DNA from: Sipunculus nudus
Lineage: Eukaryota; Annelida; Sipuncula; Golfingiida; Sipunculidae
Reading direction: 5' to 3'
NCBI GenBank assembly: GCA_026874595.1
Contig: CM049317.1
Coordinates: 36,300,901-36,364,900 of the forward strand
Length of the DNA stretch: 64,000 nt
Part shown: positions 1-11,105 of the stretch, piece after piece
Position numbering within the stretch: the first letter of the stretch is position 1
Layout: every line of letters starts with the position of its first letter
Position numbers and translations under genes: made by a program
The notes under the pieces: model-generated
Databases searched by the model: none
The model's input: the letters and a program-made list of their open reading frames with translations, nothing else
Told to the model about the DNA's origin: nothing

Positions 1-1380
1 AACAGTCTTTACTTTGGAAAAAGTTATTTTAGGAATTATTTCATGATATTTGAAACCTTGGTTGTAAAGGGGTAAACTCCACATTTGTTTCACTGGTCAC
101 TGAAAGACGGTATGAGGGGTTCTGACAATAAAAAATTAGCTCTAGCGTTCTCAACCGTTAGGTCATAGCCTATATGTAATGTGCTGGTTGCGTATACTGA
201 CTGTACAAACTCCTCACAAAGTGGTCACCTTATTTCGTATACCTTTCGCATTTGACGAGCGAATTTTAATTAAAAAGGGAGCTTCCATTGAGCGAACTTT
301 GTTTTTTTTTTTACAAAATGATGTTGGCTTTTCTTCCATGCGTTGCATTACAGATACTTTTTTTAGCTCAGATGACTGAAAGTTAACCAGGCACAAATCA
401 TAAACGCTGGACCTGGAATCTCCTAATCTTGACATTCATGAAAAATCTCCTTGGAAACCTGAAATTAGGTCTCTATTACCCATATCCTTTGAGCCATTGG
501 GCTAATAAATAACCCTCCCCGCCCCAGAATAATTAAAAAATTGATACAAAACCTCCAGTATCTGAAAAACTAAAGCTTTGATCTCCATGATTCTTTAAAT
601 GAATATTCAGCATTGGGTGTTTCATCAGTTCCTGCAGACTTGTGGCGTCACCTTTATTTTTCAAAGTTTTACGCATTTTTCTCTATTTTTGAGACTTTCA
701 AAGATGCGTCGTCCGTTAACAGGGCACAAATCGTAACCATTAGACCTAGAATCTCCTAAGTTAATCTTCAGAGAGTTCCATGACAAATCTCCTTGGAATC
801 CTGATATTAGGTAACTGTAATCCATATTCTCCAGGTTACGGGAGTGTTTGAGCACCCCAGAAGTAATGTAAAATAAACATAAATTGCCAGATTCCTCCGG
901 AACGGTTAGGGGGATTTTCATCAAATTTAGTGTGTTACGGGTCTTAATGATTCTTTGCTACTGGGCATGCATGTGGACCCCACCTGCATTATCTTGATTT
1001 TTACGAATTTTTACCTGTATATTTTAGAACACTTGGTCTGTTGACAAGGGACAAATCGTACCCGGAAATGCTAGACTCATGAACCTCTGTATTTTTAAAT
1101 TCTGCAAATGTCCTCAGAAACCTGAAAGTAGTTCACTGTGACCTTTATTCTCCGAGTTACGGGGCATGTTTTAGCATCCCAGAAATAAAGCATAACACAC
1201 ACAAATTGCCAGATTCCATTCGGCGGAATGGCTTGTTATTAAATTTAGTGTGCTTATGGGTCTTGATGAACTTAAGCCTATATGCATGAACGATGATACC
1301 CCCTAAATTTTCTTAATTTGTTGCCTGTGCAAGGACATATTGTCAACATATTAGTCGGCTGAGCGTCATGACCCACGGGT
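1..1380 (+). repeat. Left part of LINE-type repeat copy 1: three diverged ~330-bp units
   Basis: No credible ORF is present. Three related stretches can be seen. Each has a 'GGCACAAATC'-like start (about 389, 724 and 1046) followed by a 'TCTCCTTGGAA'-like anchor (446, 788, and a weaker match near 1111), giving a period of about 325-340 bp. The same sequence recurs at 33489-34560. The block joins the LINE relic to its right without a visible boundary, so it may be the LINE's 5' region or a separate repeat co-duplicated with it. It starts before the window. Confidence 0.6.
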
Positions 1381-2012
1381 CACTTGTTTTACCTGCCTTA
1401 CTTAAACCTTTCATTAAATGTCATCATGTCTTGTAATTAAACATAATGTCAAAGCTTCATATCAAATGGGTCTTTTTGGTGATACATTCGATGTTAGAAA
1501 CATTTACTTTACTATACACGCGATATTAATGATACCAGGGCGGTGTAAAAAATGATCCTACACCGGAAAGAATTCATGGAATAGTTGTATTACATTAACA
1601 GGTGAGCAAAAGCTAAAACACTATAATCGTATAACATTTGTAATTCAGTTACACCAAATATTCTTTTAAATCCTTAGGAACCATGGAACTTTTGACAAAT
1701 GTCGTGTTTCCACGAGTAGGCAGTTCTTGTTCGGATGACGTATTTTAGATTTTATATTTTCTCATTCCAAACAAAGAAATTATTTGACCACATCACTGAT
1801 GCTGGTAAAACATGAGGCATCGGATCATTCAATCATCAGTAATAATTACTAACGAGAGTTTTATAATCATCTTAAATATGTAAAATTTAATGCTGATGGG
1901 AAGAGCTCAGGCAGCTGTTTTACGGATAAGGAAGTTTGGTCAGACTACCGACTACACGGTAGTGTATGTGTCACTCACACACACTGGGAGGCTGTAAAGC
2001 GAAGACTCAATC

Positions 2013-2354
2013 ATGTTGAATGTTGAGGTTGTTCATAGCAGCAGATATAATCCTGACGGGTTTCCTTCAGTCTCTGTAGTAAGCCACTCGACCACGTTAG
2101 ATTGCATCACAACAGACATAACACGTAGTATCACTCAGGCGGTCAATGCGGTTGCTCCAGAGAGAGTAGTTAAAAACAGAAACAGGTGGAATTTCACCAC
2201 AGAAATGAAAGAGATCGTAGCTGTAAGGCAGCGAGTTAGGCATTACCAACAACGCACACGTATCACGGAAGCCAACGTTTGTTTTAATAGAGTAAATAGA
2301 TTAGGAGATCGAGCTATCTTGGCACAAAAATTCTCAAAGGTCAGAATACATTAA
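2013..2354 (+). pseudogene. LINE ORF2 fragment, region before the RT domain
   Basis: This 113-codon open stretch holds the basic, tryptophan-anchored segment common between the endonuclease and RT of LINEs: an 'ITQAVNAVAPERVV' run, then 'RWNFTTEMKEIV', 'RQRVRHYQQRT' and 'NRVNRLGDRAI'. It is followed by frame-broken sequence that still matches the homologous part of copy 2 near 35.5-35.7 kb. It is a relic. The apparent ATG is probably an internal methionine and not a true start. Confidence 0.6.
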
Positions 2355-2590
2355 CAGCCTAGATCATATAACAAACTCAGGCGAATTTAGGAAACAATTC
2401 AAACGTATTTCTAACTCTTAATTAAACCCAATTACGTGACAGGCTAACCTCTTAATTCGCCCCGACGGCACAGTCGCTGCTACATGCAGCAAAGTGTCGG
2501 GCAGATCTATTTGCGAATACTTTAAAACAAATACACGCCCTGACACCCCTGACTTCAAGAATGATTTCTTAAACACAACTTAACAAATCA

Positions 2591-2982
2591 TTGATTAAAA
2601 TAAAACACCTTTTAACACCAGAAAACCCCACCTCGGCAGACTGTGACGACAATGCAGCAGTGAGACCAGTGGAAATTCTAAAGGTAAAGCGGGCCCTTGC
2701 TAAATCTAAAGGCAAATCTGCCCCTGGTCTGGAAGAACTCACTGAAAATATACTAGTATTAAAGAAAATCCCAGACCCCTGTCTATGGAGAATTGCAAAC
2801 CTATACATGTTGTGCATTTCACGGGATATTTTCCGATTGAAAGGAAAATAGCCTTAGTAACCATGATCCTAAAACCTGTCAAGACAACTGAAAAACCGAC
2901 AAATTTCAGGCCTGTCAGCTTTCTACCCTGCTTGGGTAAGCTATTAAAAAAAAATCATTATAACCGGATTACTAGGTTCTAG
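2591..2982 (+). pseudogene. LINE RT fragment, N-terminal part of the RT domain
   Basis: Two overlapping frames (2591-2851 and 2785-2982) together show the beginning of a LINE RT. 'KSKGKSAPGLEELTENIL' matches the K-(S/A)-P-G-x-(D/E) motif. 'IALVTMILKPVK' followed by 'KPTNFRPVSFLPCLGKLL' matches the typical motif with RP(I/V)SxLPxLGK. The frame changes near 2790-2850. The coding signal stops just before the DNA transposon inserted at 3003. Confidence 0.75.
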
Positions 2983-3044
2983 AGACTAGACCAGCCGAGC
3001 TGCGGGGGCGTAGCCAGGATTGAGGGAGGGAAGGGGGCCATCAT

Positions 3045-3940
3045 TAGTGGCGGATCAAGAAATTCGAAAAAGGGGGGGGGGGCGCTAATATGCATATATA
3101 GGTAATATGAAAATGGTTATATAAACAAGTATTTATTATTATTATTATTTTTATTATTATTTTAATTTTTACCATACTTTATAAATTATAGTGTATGAAA
3201 AATATATTTTTTTTTAATTTTCAATTATGAACGATTGTTTAATTGTTAGGGTTTCCCCCTCACATATTGGGACATTTTTTTAAAATATACAATGTAAAGA
3301 GGACATTTTTAGGCAATTTTCACAAAAAAATGAGGATTTCCTTTGCCTGAAAAAACTGTTCCCTTATGTCTTTGCGTTATCTAGTCAAACTGTAGATAGG
3401 TTCAATAATTAGTCTTAATATTTCTTCAAAATTAGGATATAAAATTTCAATCGTTTTCAAAAGATTCAATGGCGCAAAAGCGCAATCACATTTGTAACTA
3501 TCAAAATATTATCTTTAAATGTAATGTTCGTGGTGAAATAACTGATAAGCTGAATTATTATGTTAAACTTTGCATTTTACCGGGTTTCGTGGTCTCGAAG
3601 GCACAGAGAACTCCTAAGACCTCAGCAGTCAGCACAGATCGCGAGTTTGAGTACCGGTATCACCAGAGGAGCCGTAAGATTTTTCACGGTCGACCCCAAC
3701 CAGGGCCCGTTGCTCGATCGATCTGCAGTTGTTCTGCAGTTGTTCATGAATATCCTTATACTGAACTAATAAATTTGAAAGTAATTGTAACTGCAGAAAC
3801 TTAAATAAAGTCAATCTTTTTTAATAATACGACACATGAAAAAAAAAACAACATTAATCACGAAGATCGGATAAAATGAGAGATTTTGTAGAACAACGGG
3901 GGACGCGCGCCGAAGGCGCCCCCTCTGGATTCGCCACTGA
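3045..3940. mobile_element. Second inverted-repeat element nested inside the first
   Basis: The left end reads AGTGGCGGATCAAGA, and the right end read in reverse complement is AGTGGCGAATCCAGA, with G-rich runs just inside both ends. No clear target duplication could be placed. The interior is AT-rich and has only short ORFs that I cannot assign. A tRNA B-box-like stretch near 3645-3660 is too weak to call a SINE. This is probably a non-autonomous hAT-like element. Confidence 0.55.
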
Positions 3941-3965
3941 TAGCACATATCCACCACTGATTTAA

Positions 3966-3968
<3 letters not shown>

Positions 3969-4034
<66 letters not shown>
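3969..4034. repeat. (TA)n microsatellite
   Basis: About 66 bp of alternating A and T with one CT interruption, inside the right arm of the transposon at 3003-4109. Confidence 0.95.
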
Positions 4035-4037
<3 letters not shown>

Positions 4038-4115
4038 ATTAGGTTAAGTGAAATTCCGAAAGGATGGCGAGTACTGGATGCGACCCCCCCCCCCTTGGCT
4101 ACGCCCCTGGAGCTG

Positions 4116-4560
4116 GGTGGCCCATTATTTACTTACGACCATTCAGGCTTTCGCTCAGAGAGATCAACATGTAATCATACATTCAGGCTCAGTCAGGCCA
4201 TCATGAATCGCACAAAGCGAATACAGCGCACCTTAGCCACATATCTCGACGTGAAAAAAAGGTCCAGTATGGCCAGACGGTCTCCGCATCAACTTATGAG
4301 ATCCCATCTGCCACATAAACTGGTGAGATTAATCTCTTATTCATGACAGATGGTTAATCATAACTGTACAAAATCCGAGGAGATTACGCTTGAAGCTGGG
4401 ACTCCCCAGGGCTCAGTGCTGAGCCTTTTACTCTTTATCATGTATGTTAATGACCTTCCGAAGACGGGATAAATGGTCAGTGTTTCACAATACGTTGACG
4501 ACATAGCAGTCTGGGCCACTGGTTCCAACACAAACGGTTTGTTTAATAAAGCTCGCTCAC
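4116..4560 (+). pseudogene. LINE RT core with YVDD catalytic box, broken
   Basis: The first part (to 4346) carries the 'HSGFRSERST' motif, a form of the QxGFRxxxST signature of LINE RTs. Further on, in one reading frame with a single in-frame stop (TAA 4470-4472), are 'GTPQGSVLS', 'LLLFIMYVNDLP' and 'QYVDDIAVWA'. The YVDD box lies at 4491-4502 and stands for the catalytic (F/Y)xDD of RT. This core is clear by motif order but is interrupted by the stop and by a frame change near 4346. Confidence 0.8.
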
Positions 4561-4725
4561 CAAAATATTTTGAACCATTAAAACTGTTAGGTGAAAATTT
4601 AAAAGATTCTGACGCTGCCTAAGCTGTGTAATTTTTGACAAAAAACACACTCAGCGCCCTCACATAAAGCATATCAGTCGACGAATGTGGAGTAGAATTA
4701 ATGCTCTAGGGTTAAGTGCTATAAA

Positions 4726-5141
4726 ATGGATGGACCTAAACTGGAGACGACTACATACCTATATAAACAATGGATCTGCCCTATAGGCATATACGGACCC
4801 ATAGATGTTACAGCTAAGACACACTTATATAAACTAGAAGTTCAACAAAATAAAGCCCTCAGAGCAGCCTTAAGAGTAAGTAGGTTCACTAAAACATCAG
4901 AACTAAGAGCACACACACACCGACTGTTAAGGATTACATGATAGAACAATTCGTCAACACTTACAACAGGATAAAACCTATAAACTCAATACAAATCTTA
5001 ACAAATGACTACAAGCATATAATAGCCAAAAAAAATTTCGTTTCTCCTCTAGACAAAATCCTACCACATCCTATGTGGAAAGAGACTAACATCACATCCA
5101 CTAATGTTGATCTACTTTATCTTGCCTTGCAATTTGTTTAA
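4726..5141 (+). pseudogene. LINE ORF2 C-terminal fragment
   Basis: Two frames (4726-4941 and 4938-5141) carry the usual sequence after the LINE RT palm: 'YLYKQWICPIGIYG', then 'LEVQQNKALRAALR', then a segment with 'IEQFVNTYNRI' near its start. In Jockey/I/CR1-type LINEs the motif LYKxxIxPxxxYG followed by QNKxLR is common here. Sequence after 5141 loses the signal, so the ORF end lies at about 5140-5150. Confidence 0.7.
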
Positions 5142-5160
5142 TAATTATAGACTTAAGCTT

Positions 5161-5745
5161 TTAATCTCTATCTCCTCTGAAAATGTCCTAAACTTTGGGC
5201 CGAATAGTAAATATATATTAATTAAATATTCACTTAGCGATCATCTTCATCATTGCTGAAGGAGAGCCTGACTCCCTCAACAACGGCGCTTGAGTTGCTT
5301 CTGATAAACAGATAACCTGCTACAATACCTTGTGAAAAAAGGAGAAATACGAAAAGTTGCACATAGTAGAAACCCGGCTCCGATTATATAATTGATAAGT
5401 CAACCCAAATAGTTATTGGAAAAGATATTTTTTTACATATAGATTGATATATTTTGTTTGTGCCAAGCATCTTTTCCCTTGAACCACCAAAGTACCACTG
5501 TTAAGGTTTCTACAGCAATTATTATTGACTGAAGTTGACTGAAGACTGCCAAATAAACCCTACTCTCAATGAAGTAATACTTAAAGTGGATTAATTATTA
5601 TTAATTATAGTGTGTAAAATATGTGTATATAAGTAAATTTATCTTCTTAATTATTACGTTACCTGTGTATTCATTTTATTCTGTTTGCAAGAATGACACG
5701 CATTTCAATGATAACACCCAATTTATATGTATACACGTATTAAAT
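5161..5745. other. No gene seen
   Basis: AT-rich sequence between the LINE relic and the 39-bp array. The first part may be the LINE 3' untranslated region. No ORF, RNA gene or repeat structure could be supported. Confidence 0.5.
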
Positions 5746-7515
5746 AATTAAAATGGTGTGAACTTTCGCATTTAGAAGTACAGATGATAAAATGGTGCGA
5801 ACTGTCACATGTAGAAGTACAGGGAACGTAATGGTGTTAACTTTCGCACGTAGAAGTACAAGGAATCAAATGGTGCGAACAGTCACACGTAGAAGTACAG
5901 GAGGTAAAATAGTGTGAACTGTCACATGTAGAAGTGCAGGGAATTAAATGGTGTGAACTGTCCCATGTAGAAGTACAGGGAATAAATGGTGTGAACTGTT
6001 GCATGCAGAGATACAGGGAAGAAAATGGTGCGAACAGTCCCACGTAGAAGTACAGGGAATATAATGGTGCGAACAGTCGCATGTAGAAGTACAGGGAATC
6101 AAATGGTACGAACTGTCGCATGTAGAAGTACAGGGAATAAAATGGTGCGACCAGTCGCACGTAGAAGTACAGGGAATATAACGGTGCGAACAGTCGCATG
6201 TAGAAGTACATGGATTGAAATAGTGCAAAATGTCGCATGTAGAAGTACAGGGAATAAAATGGTGCGACCAGTCGCACGTAGAAGTACAGGGAATATAATG
6301 GTGCGAACAGTCCCACGTAGAAGTACAGGGAATATAATGGTGCGAACAGTCCCACGTAGAAGTACAGGGAATATAATGGTGCGAACAGTCGCATGTAGAA
6401 GTACAGGGAATCAAATGGTGCGAACTGTCGCATGTAGAAGTACAGGGAATATAACGGTGCGAACAGTCGCATGTAGAAGTACATGGATTGAAATAGTGCA
6501 AAATGTCGCATGTAGAAGTACAGGGAATCAAATGGTGCGAACTGTCGCATGTAGAAGTACAGGGAATAAAATGGTGCGACCAGTCGCACGTAGAAGTACA
6601 GGGAATATAATGGTGCGAACAGTCGCATGTAGAAGTACAGGGAATATAATGGTGCGAACAGTCCCACGTAGAAGTACAGGGAATATAATGGTGCGACCAG
6701 TCGCATGTAGAAGAACAGGGAATAAAATGGTGCGACCAGTCGCATGTAGAAGTACAGGGAATGAAATGATGTGAACTGTCGCAAGGAGAAGTACAGGGAA
6801 TCAAATGGTGCGACCAGTCGCATGTAGATGTACAGGGAATCACATGGTGCAAACTGTCTCACGTAGAAGTACAGGGAATATAATGGTGCGAACTGTCGCA
6901 TGTAGAAGTAAAGGGAATGAAATGGTGCAAACTGTCGCATGAAGGAGAACAGGGAATAAAATGGCGCGAACTGTCGCACGTAGAAGTACAGGGAATTAAA
7001 TGGTGCGAACTGTCTAACGCAGAGGTACAGAAATGAAATTGCTTGAACTGTCGCATGTAGAAGTACAGGGAAGAAAATTGTACGAACAGTCGCATGCAGA
7101 AGTACAAGGAATGAAATGGTGTGAACTATTGCATGTAGAAGAACAGGGAATAAAATGGTGCGAACAGTCGCATGTTGAAGTACAGGGAATCAAATTGTGC
7201 GAACTGTCGTTCGCAGAGGTACAGGAATGAATGGCGTGAACTGTCGCATGTAGAAGTACAGGGAATCAAATGGTGTTAACTGTCGCATGTAGAAGTACAA
7301 GGAATCAAATGGTGCGAACTGCCGCATGTAGAAGTACAGGGAATAAAATGGTGCAAACTGTCGCATGTAGAAGTACAGAGAATGAAATGGTTTGAACTGT
7401 CGCATGTAGAAGTACAGAGAATGAAATGGTTTGAACTGTCGCATGTAGGAGTACAGGGAATGTAATGATGTGAAATGTCGCAAGTTGAATTACTGGGAAT
7501 AAAATGGTGTGATAC
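5746..7515. repeat. Minisatellite, 39-bp unit, about 45 copies
   Basis: The unit can be read as TGGTGCGAACAGTCGCATG followed by TAGAAGTACAGGGAATAAAA; variants differ at a few positions. 39 is divisible by three and the unit lacks stops in several frames, so long ORFs appear on both strands as 13-residue repeats (such as MVRTVACRSTGNQ). No start context, non-repeat domain or splice context supports translation. A seven-unit block is duplicated: the rare variant with ACATGGATTG and AATAGTGCAAAA begins at 6181 and again at 6454, 273 bp (7 x 39) apart. The array edges are more diverged and some units have small indels. Confidence 0.95.
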
Positions 7516-8149
7516 GCAGTTTTCGGCGCTGATTGTTGTTGTCAATAATGTGTTATTAATTGTCATATATTTTTGGCAAAAGAAGGAGGGGCGCGTCCCC
7601 GATTACCACGGTACTAATACATAATGTATGTAAAAGAGTCAAATCTTCATGAACTGACACGCGTCAAAACGTTTAACCAGGAAGGTTCTGAAGTGAACTA
7701 CAGGAAATATTAACATTATATCTATGTTTCAGTCGAAATATCATACCATGTGTCAGATAACACAAGAGGCATGAACAGATATAATGTTGAATAGTCTGTT
7801 CTATCTACTTTGTTGTACTGATATATAAAACAATCCGCATTGTATTTCAAAGGGTTTGATTCGTCCCACTCAGGCTTGTATTCATTCAGAGGTAAAGGAA
7901 AGAATAAAATGTTCGTCAGTTAAATGCCATTTCTTAAAAGGGTATATTAGGTTCTCGCATGTGTGATATGATGTGGGATTTTTTTCAATCAGTCGGTCAA
8001 CATTCCAAGTCGTTCGAGGTACATATGCCCAAACATTACCCGATTATGCTGATATGGTATTGTTAGCTTCAAAAGTCTCTTCGCCAGATCCTATAGACTC
8101 CTAAATCGTCACTGTCGATATATTAGAGTGTCTTTACCACCCCGTTATT
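7516..8149. other. No gene seen
   Basis: Unique-looking AT-rich sequence. No ORF, RNA gene or repeat could be supported. Confidence 0.5.
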
Positions 8150-8590
8150 ATACCCTCAAAGTTGCAAGAGGGGATATAGTAACACCTCTGTTTGTTCGTC
8201 CGTCCGTCATTCCGTCCGTCCGGGATTGCCTTGTGGATCGATTAAACCAAACCGTTTCACCTAAACCTTCCATTTTTCACATATGGCTCACCCACCCATA
8301 ATTTAATAACCCTATCGTTTTTGAGGTGACGAGGTCAAAGGTCAAAGCAACGGGACCCTCTTTTTGAAATAGCTTGTGGATCGATTTTAAGCCGAACCCT
8401 TTTACCTTAACCGTTCGTCTTTTATATATGGCCCACATACACATGGATGGAGAAGGCCAATGAGTTCAAGCTCAGAGGGTCTAAGTTTAAGGTCAAAGAC
8501 CTGCCCTCATCATTTTCACACTTGTGCAATACACCCCATTTAATGATGCTTCCGTGCGAGGGGATTCTTCGCTTTGTGGTGCTCTTGTTA
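8150..8590 (+). repeat. Hairpin, TCCG-box and ~140-bp tandem element
   Basis: It begins with an imperfect hairpin, ATACCCTC (8150-8157) against GAGGGGAT (8168-8175), followed by a TCCGTCCGTC-type box (about 8196-8222). Two related units follow, anchored at 'TTGTGGATCGATT' near 8231 and 8371 (period about 140 bp). Each has AGGTCA-type motifs; the first has AGGTCAAAGGTCA, a direct repeat with one-base spacing, at about 8332-8344. No coding potential is seen. The same layout recurs at 23.7, 29.1, 33.9 and 59.3 kb. Confidence 0.6.
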
Positions 8591-10837
8591 TTACTTTATT
8601 TTAAGCGTCGTGTCGAGAATAAGGCTATGTGGTATGCTAGGAAAACCTAAAGAAAAGTCAGAATAAATTTAAATAATAAGTAGTGTCGTGGCTGATTATA
8701 CTAGAGAGAAATGTGTTCGATTCTAGCTCGTAAGACGGCTGTTGGGGTATGTCTTCACAAGAAACTACAAAATTCAACAGGCCAGAAAGGAATAATTCCC
8801 TTATGGCACCACTTACTTAAGGACTCTTCAACAACATACATTAATACGACTTGCTGAGATTGTAGCTACATATAAATATGGACCTCCCCTAGAACTAACC
8901 TGCAGTGTCGAACCTGAGTGTGGAACAAGAAACTGTACAGTTGATAATTACCCAGTCTCAATGTTCGATTTTTTAACACCATATATTATGTATTTTGTCA
9001 CATATATCAAGTAGCAAATTCATGTGTTCTACATTTGTTTGTTTGTTGTGTAATACTGTATTTGTTTTTATGTTGCATATATTGTCTTTATATTGTAAAA
9101 TGAAACGAAACAAGATATTTGCATTTATCCAACTCACGTTGCTCTACTAATTAACATTTTTTATGTAAGCAAATCTGTTATTGAATAATTGGGCTGAATT
9201 TTCCAGAATTTTTCTTCAAATAAATGTGTTGTAAATTGTAAAAAGAGGTTACTGAATATGTATTTAAAAAAAACATTAAATGAAGTTTAATATACCTAGC
9301 GGACCAGCACTCTCATGACGTCATTAGTGGAGTAATGGGTTTCGACATTGCAGGAAAACCTTCGAACAGATTGTTTAATGTGACAAATAGAGTACGCTTT
9401 ATATCTAAAGCCATGCTTGTTTAGGCTTGATTTGGTGGGTCAATTCACCAGAACTATAGGGGGGATAATTTGGTACAATCCCTCCGACTGGCCGGCGGAT
9501 CAGTTAATTTAGCTGTTTTTGTGTTTTAGGGAAATACCAGTTCACAGGCTCCTAGCCTACGAATTGGACACGATATTGCATGTCGTTTATAAAACGCTTT
9601 ATAAGAACATATTTTATTGGCCACTGCCAGCGTATGATGTATGTCATTGCATACATTTATGTCCCCTGGTCTCAAAACTAATTAAAAAGGTAGCAAAGCT
9701 GATTACGTTCGGACACAGCAAAATATGCTGGCTATATACATGTATTGAGTTGCTTCGGGAGACTAATGCTTGTGGTGAAATATTTAATCACAAGTAATCC
9801 TCCCAACAGCAGAAGGAAAAATTATTGTTTCATGTCATGAACTGCATATAAAACAATATATTATCAAAACGCAAAGCAAGTATTACCTGGACATGTGCAT
9901 TTTTTTAAATAATTAGAATCGTACTCTTATAAAAATGCAAATCTGCAGCCAAAGTGTGTCAGCGAGAAAAAAAAAAAAAGAGATTCAGAATTAGTAAGAG
10001 GAAAAAGTGACATTATCAGTAACATTATCAATACATGTTCAGAAAAAAAGGAACAACAGTGTGTGTTTTATCTAAATGTAACGCTGCCTCTTAATATTTT
10101 ATGTGTAATTATGTATTCTTCAGCAAAAAAAGTCAGTTTAATTTAAAAGCAGCAACCGAAATGCCATTTAGGTGAATATTTAGACGCTACACAAGACCTC
10201 CAAATAATATATAATAAGCGGTCTTGTCAAGGCATTTGCATTACTGCAATTGTATGCAGGCGAGGAGAACCATTGAGATAGAACACATGCAGATGCTGTC
10301 AGTGTGGCCGTTTGTATGTCAGTGTCACGTACACACTAGCCAATAAAAACCATTTTTAACTGTCGTCTCATTTGCACTTTACTGCCATCCATAGAAAGAT
10401 GTCACATATTGTCAACCTTGTCTCCCGTTCCATCACAGAATAGCCAATTACTTGGAAATGTTTGGGTAATTTGGGTAACAGTTTGGATTATATCTCTGCT
10501 TCGGATACGGTCAATCATCTGATATAAACATAAAGAATATACGATACATTGCAAAGGCGTGAATAGGTTAAGTCTTATTGAAAGTGTTAACGATGGGTGT
10601 ATACTTAGTGCCTTAAAACGGATTAAAAAGATCATACTTATGTCAGCCTTTGTCTGTGTAAAATTTGGGATTAGCATCATTACTCATTACCCCATAGATA
10701 CCTATGATACATAACGTAACCGATAGATTGTTCTACCGTCAGAAACTCCTCACCTGACGACGCCGTGTCTTATCATTCCTCTTTCAGTGGTGAAATTAAA
10801 ACTGATTATATAGATCACAGGATATATTGATGCATAT
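8591..10837. other. No gene seen
   Basis: AT-rich sequence with a poly(A) run near 9967-9980. The longest ORFs are under 100 codons, lack recognisable domains and have composition like their surroundings, so none is called. Confidence 0.5.
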
Positions 10838-11105
10838 TATTTTACCTTAATTTTACCAAGGAGCCGCATATTTTTACATAACAAGATAACTTTCGAATTC
10901 TTTAATTTAAAGCCTTAATACATGATGAAACAAGAACCATAGCTGTGTGTATGATGCCGATGTGTCACTTATTAAAACAATCGGTGATTCGCCTTTTATG
11001 CACTTCAAACACGAATGAACTGTGTTGGGTTCGTAGACCAACACGCTCTTTTCTGATCACTATTTTCTTATTATCTCCCTCTATCCCTCTCCTTCTTGTT
11101 CTTCT
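10838..11105 (+). repeat. Diverged dispersed repeat, member 1
   Basis: It shares scattered blocks with 40440-41005: the 'TACATGATGAAA' stretch, 'TTCAAACACGA' followed by 'GTTCGTAGAC', and a later 'TTATCTCC' with 'CTATCC'. Both copies have the blocks in the same order and orientation with insertions between them. The family is unknown. Confidence 0.5.

Larger units (their letters stand above)
3003..4109. mobile_element. DNA transposon with GGGGCGTAGCCA inverted ends, inserted in the LINE
   Basis: The ends are inverted repeats. The left end reads CGGGGGCGTAGCCAGGA, and the reverse complement of the right end reads CAGGGGCGTAGCCAAGG. The 6-bp direct repeat GAGCTG flanks it exactly (2997-3002 and 4110-4115), and LINE RT coding signal resumes right after. 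I see no transposase. Most of the length is a second element at about 3045-3940 plus a (TA)n tract, so the original insertion may have been only about 200 bp. The superfamily is uncertain, because 6 bp could also be a decayed 8-bp hAT-type duplication. Confidence 0.7.
1681..5160 (+). mobile_element. Decayed non-LTR retrotransposon (Jockey/I-like LINE), copy 1
   Basis: Broken pieces of one LINE ORF2 lie in order on the plus strand: the linker before RT (2013-2354), the fingers and palm start (2591-2982), the RT core with a YVDD box (4116-4560), and the C-terminal part (4726-5141). Frameshifts, in-frame stops and a 1.1-kb DNA transposon interrupt it, so it cannot be active. Related sequence recurs at 33.5-36.4 kb and 52.9-53.3 kb, so the family is multi-copy. 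I see no clear endonuclease domain. Placing it in the Jockey/I group is judged from motif style only. Confidence 0.75.

Noticed and set aside
5837-6979. Minus-strand 380-codon ORF (and overlapping 302- and 249-codon ORFs)
   Set aside because: They lie wholly in the 39-bp minisatellite and exist in several frames at once because the unit length is a multiple of three. No unique domain or start context is present.
5746-7515. CRISPR-like array
   Set aside because: Units are adjacent and vary throughout; there are no unique spacers between constant repeats, and the genome is eukaryotic.
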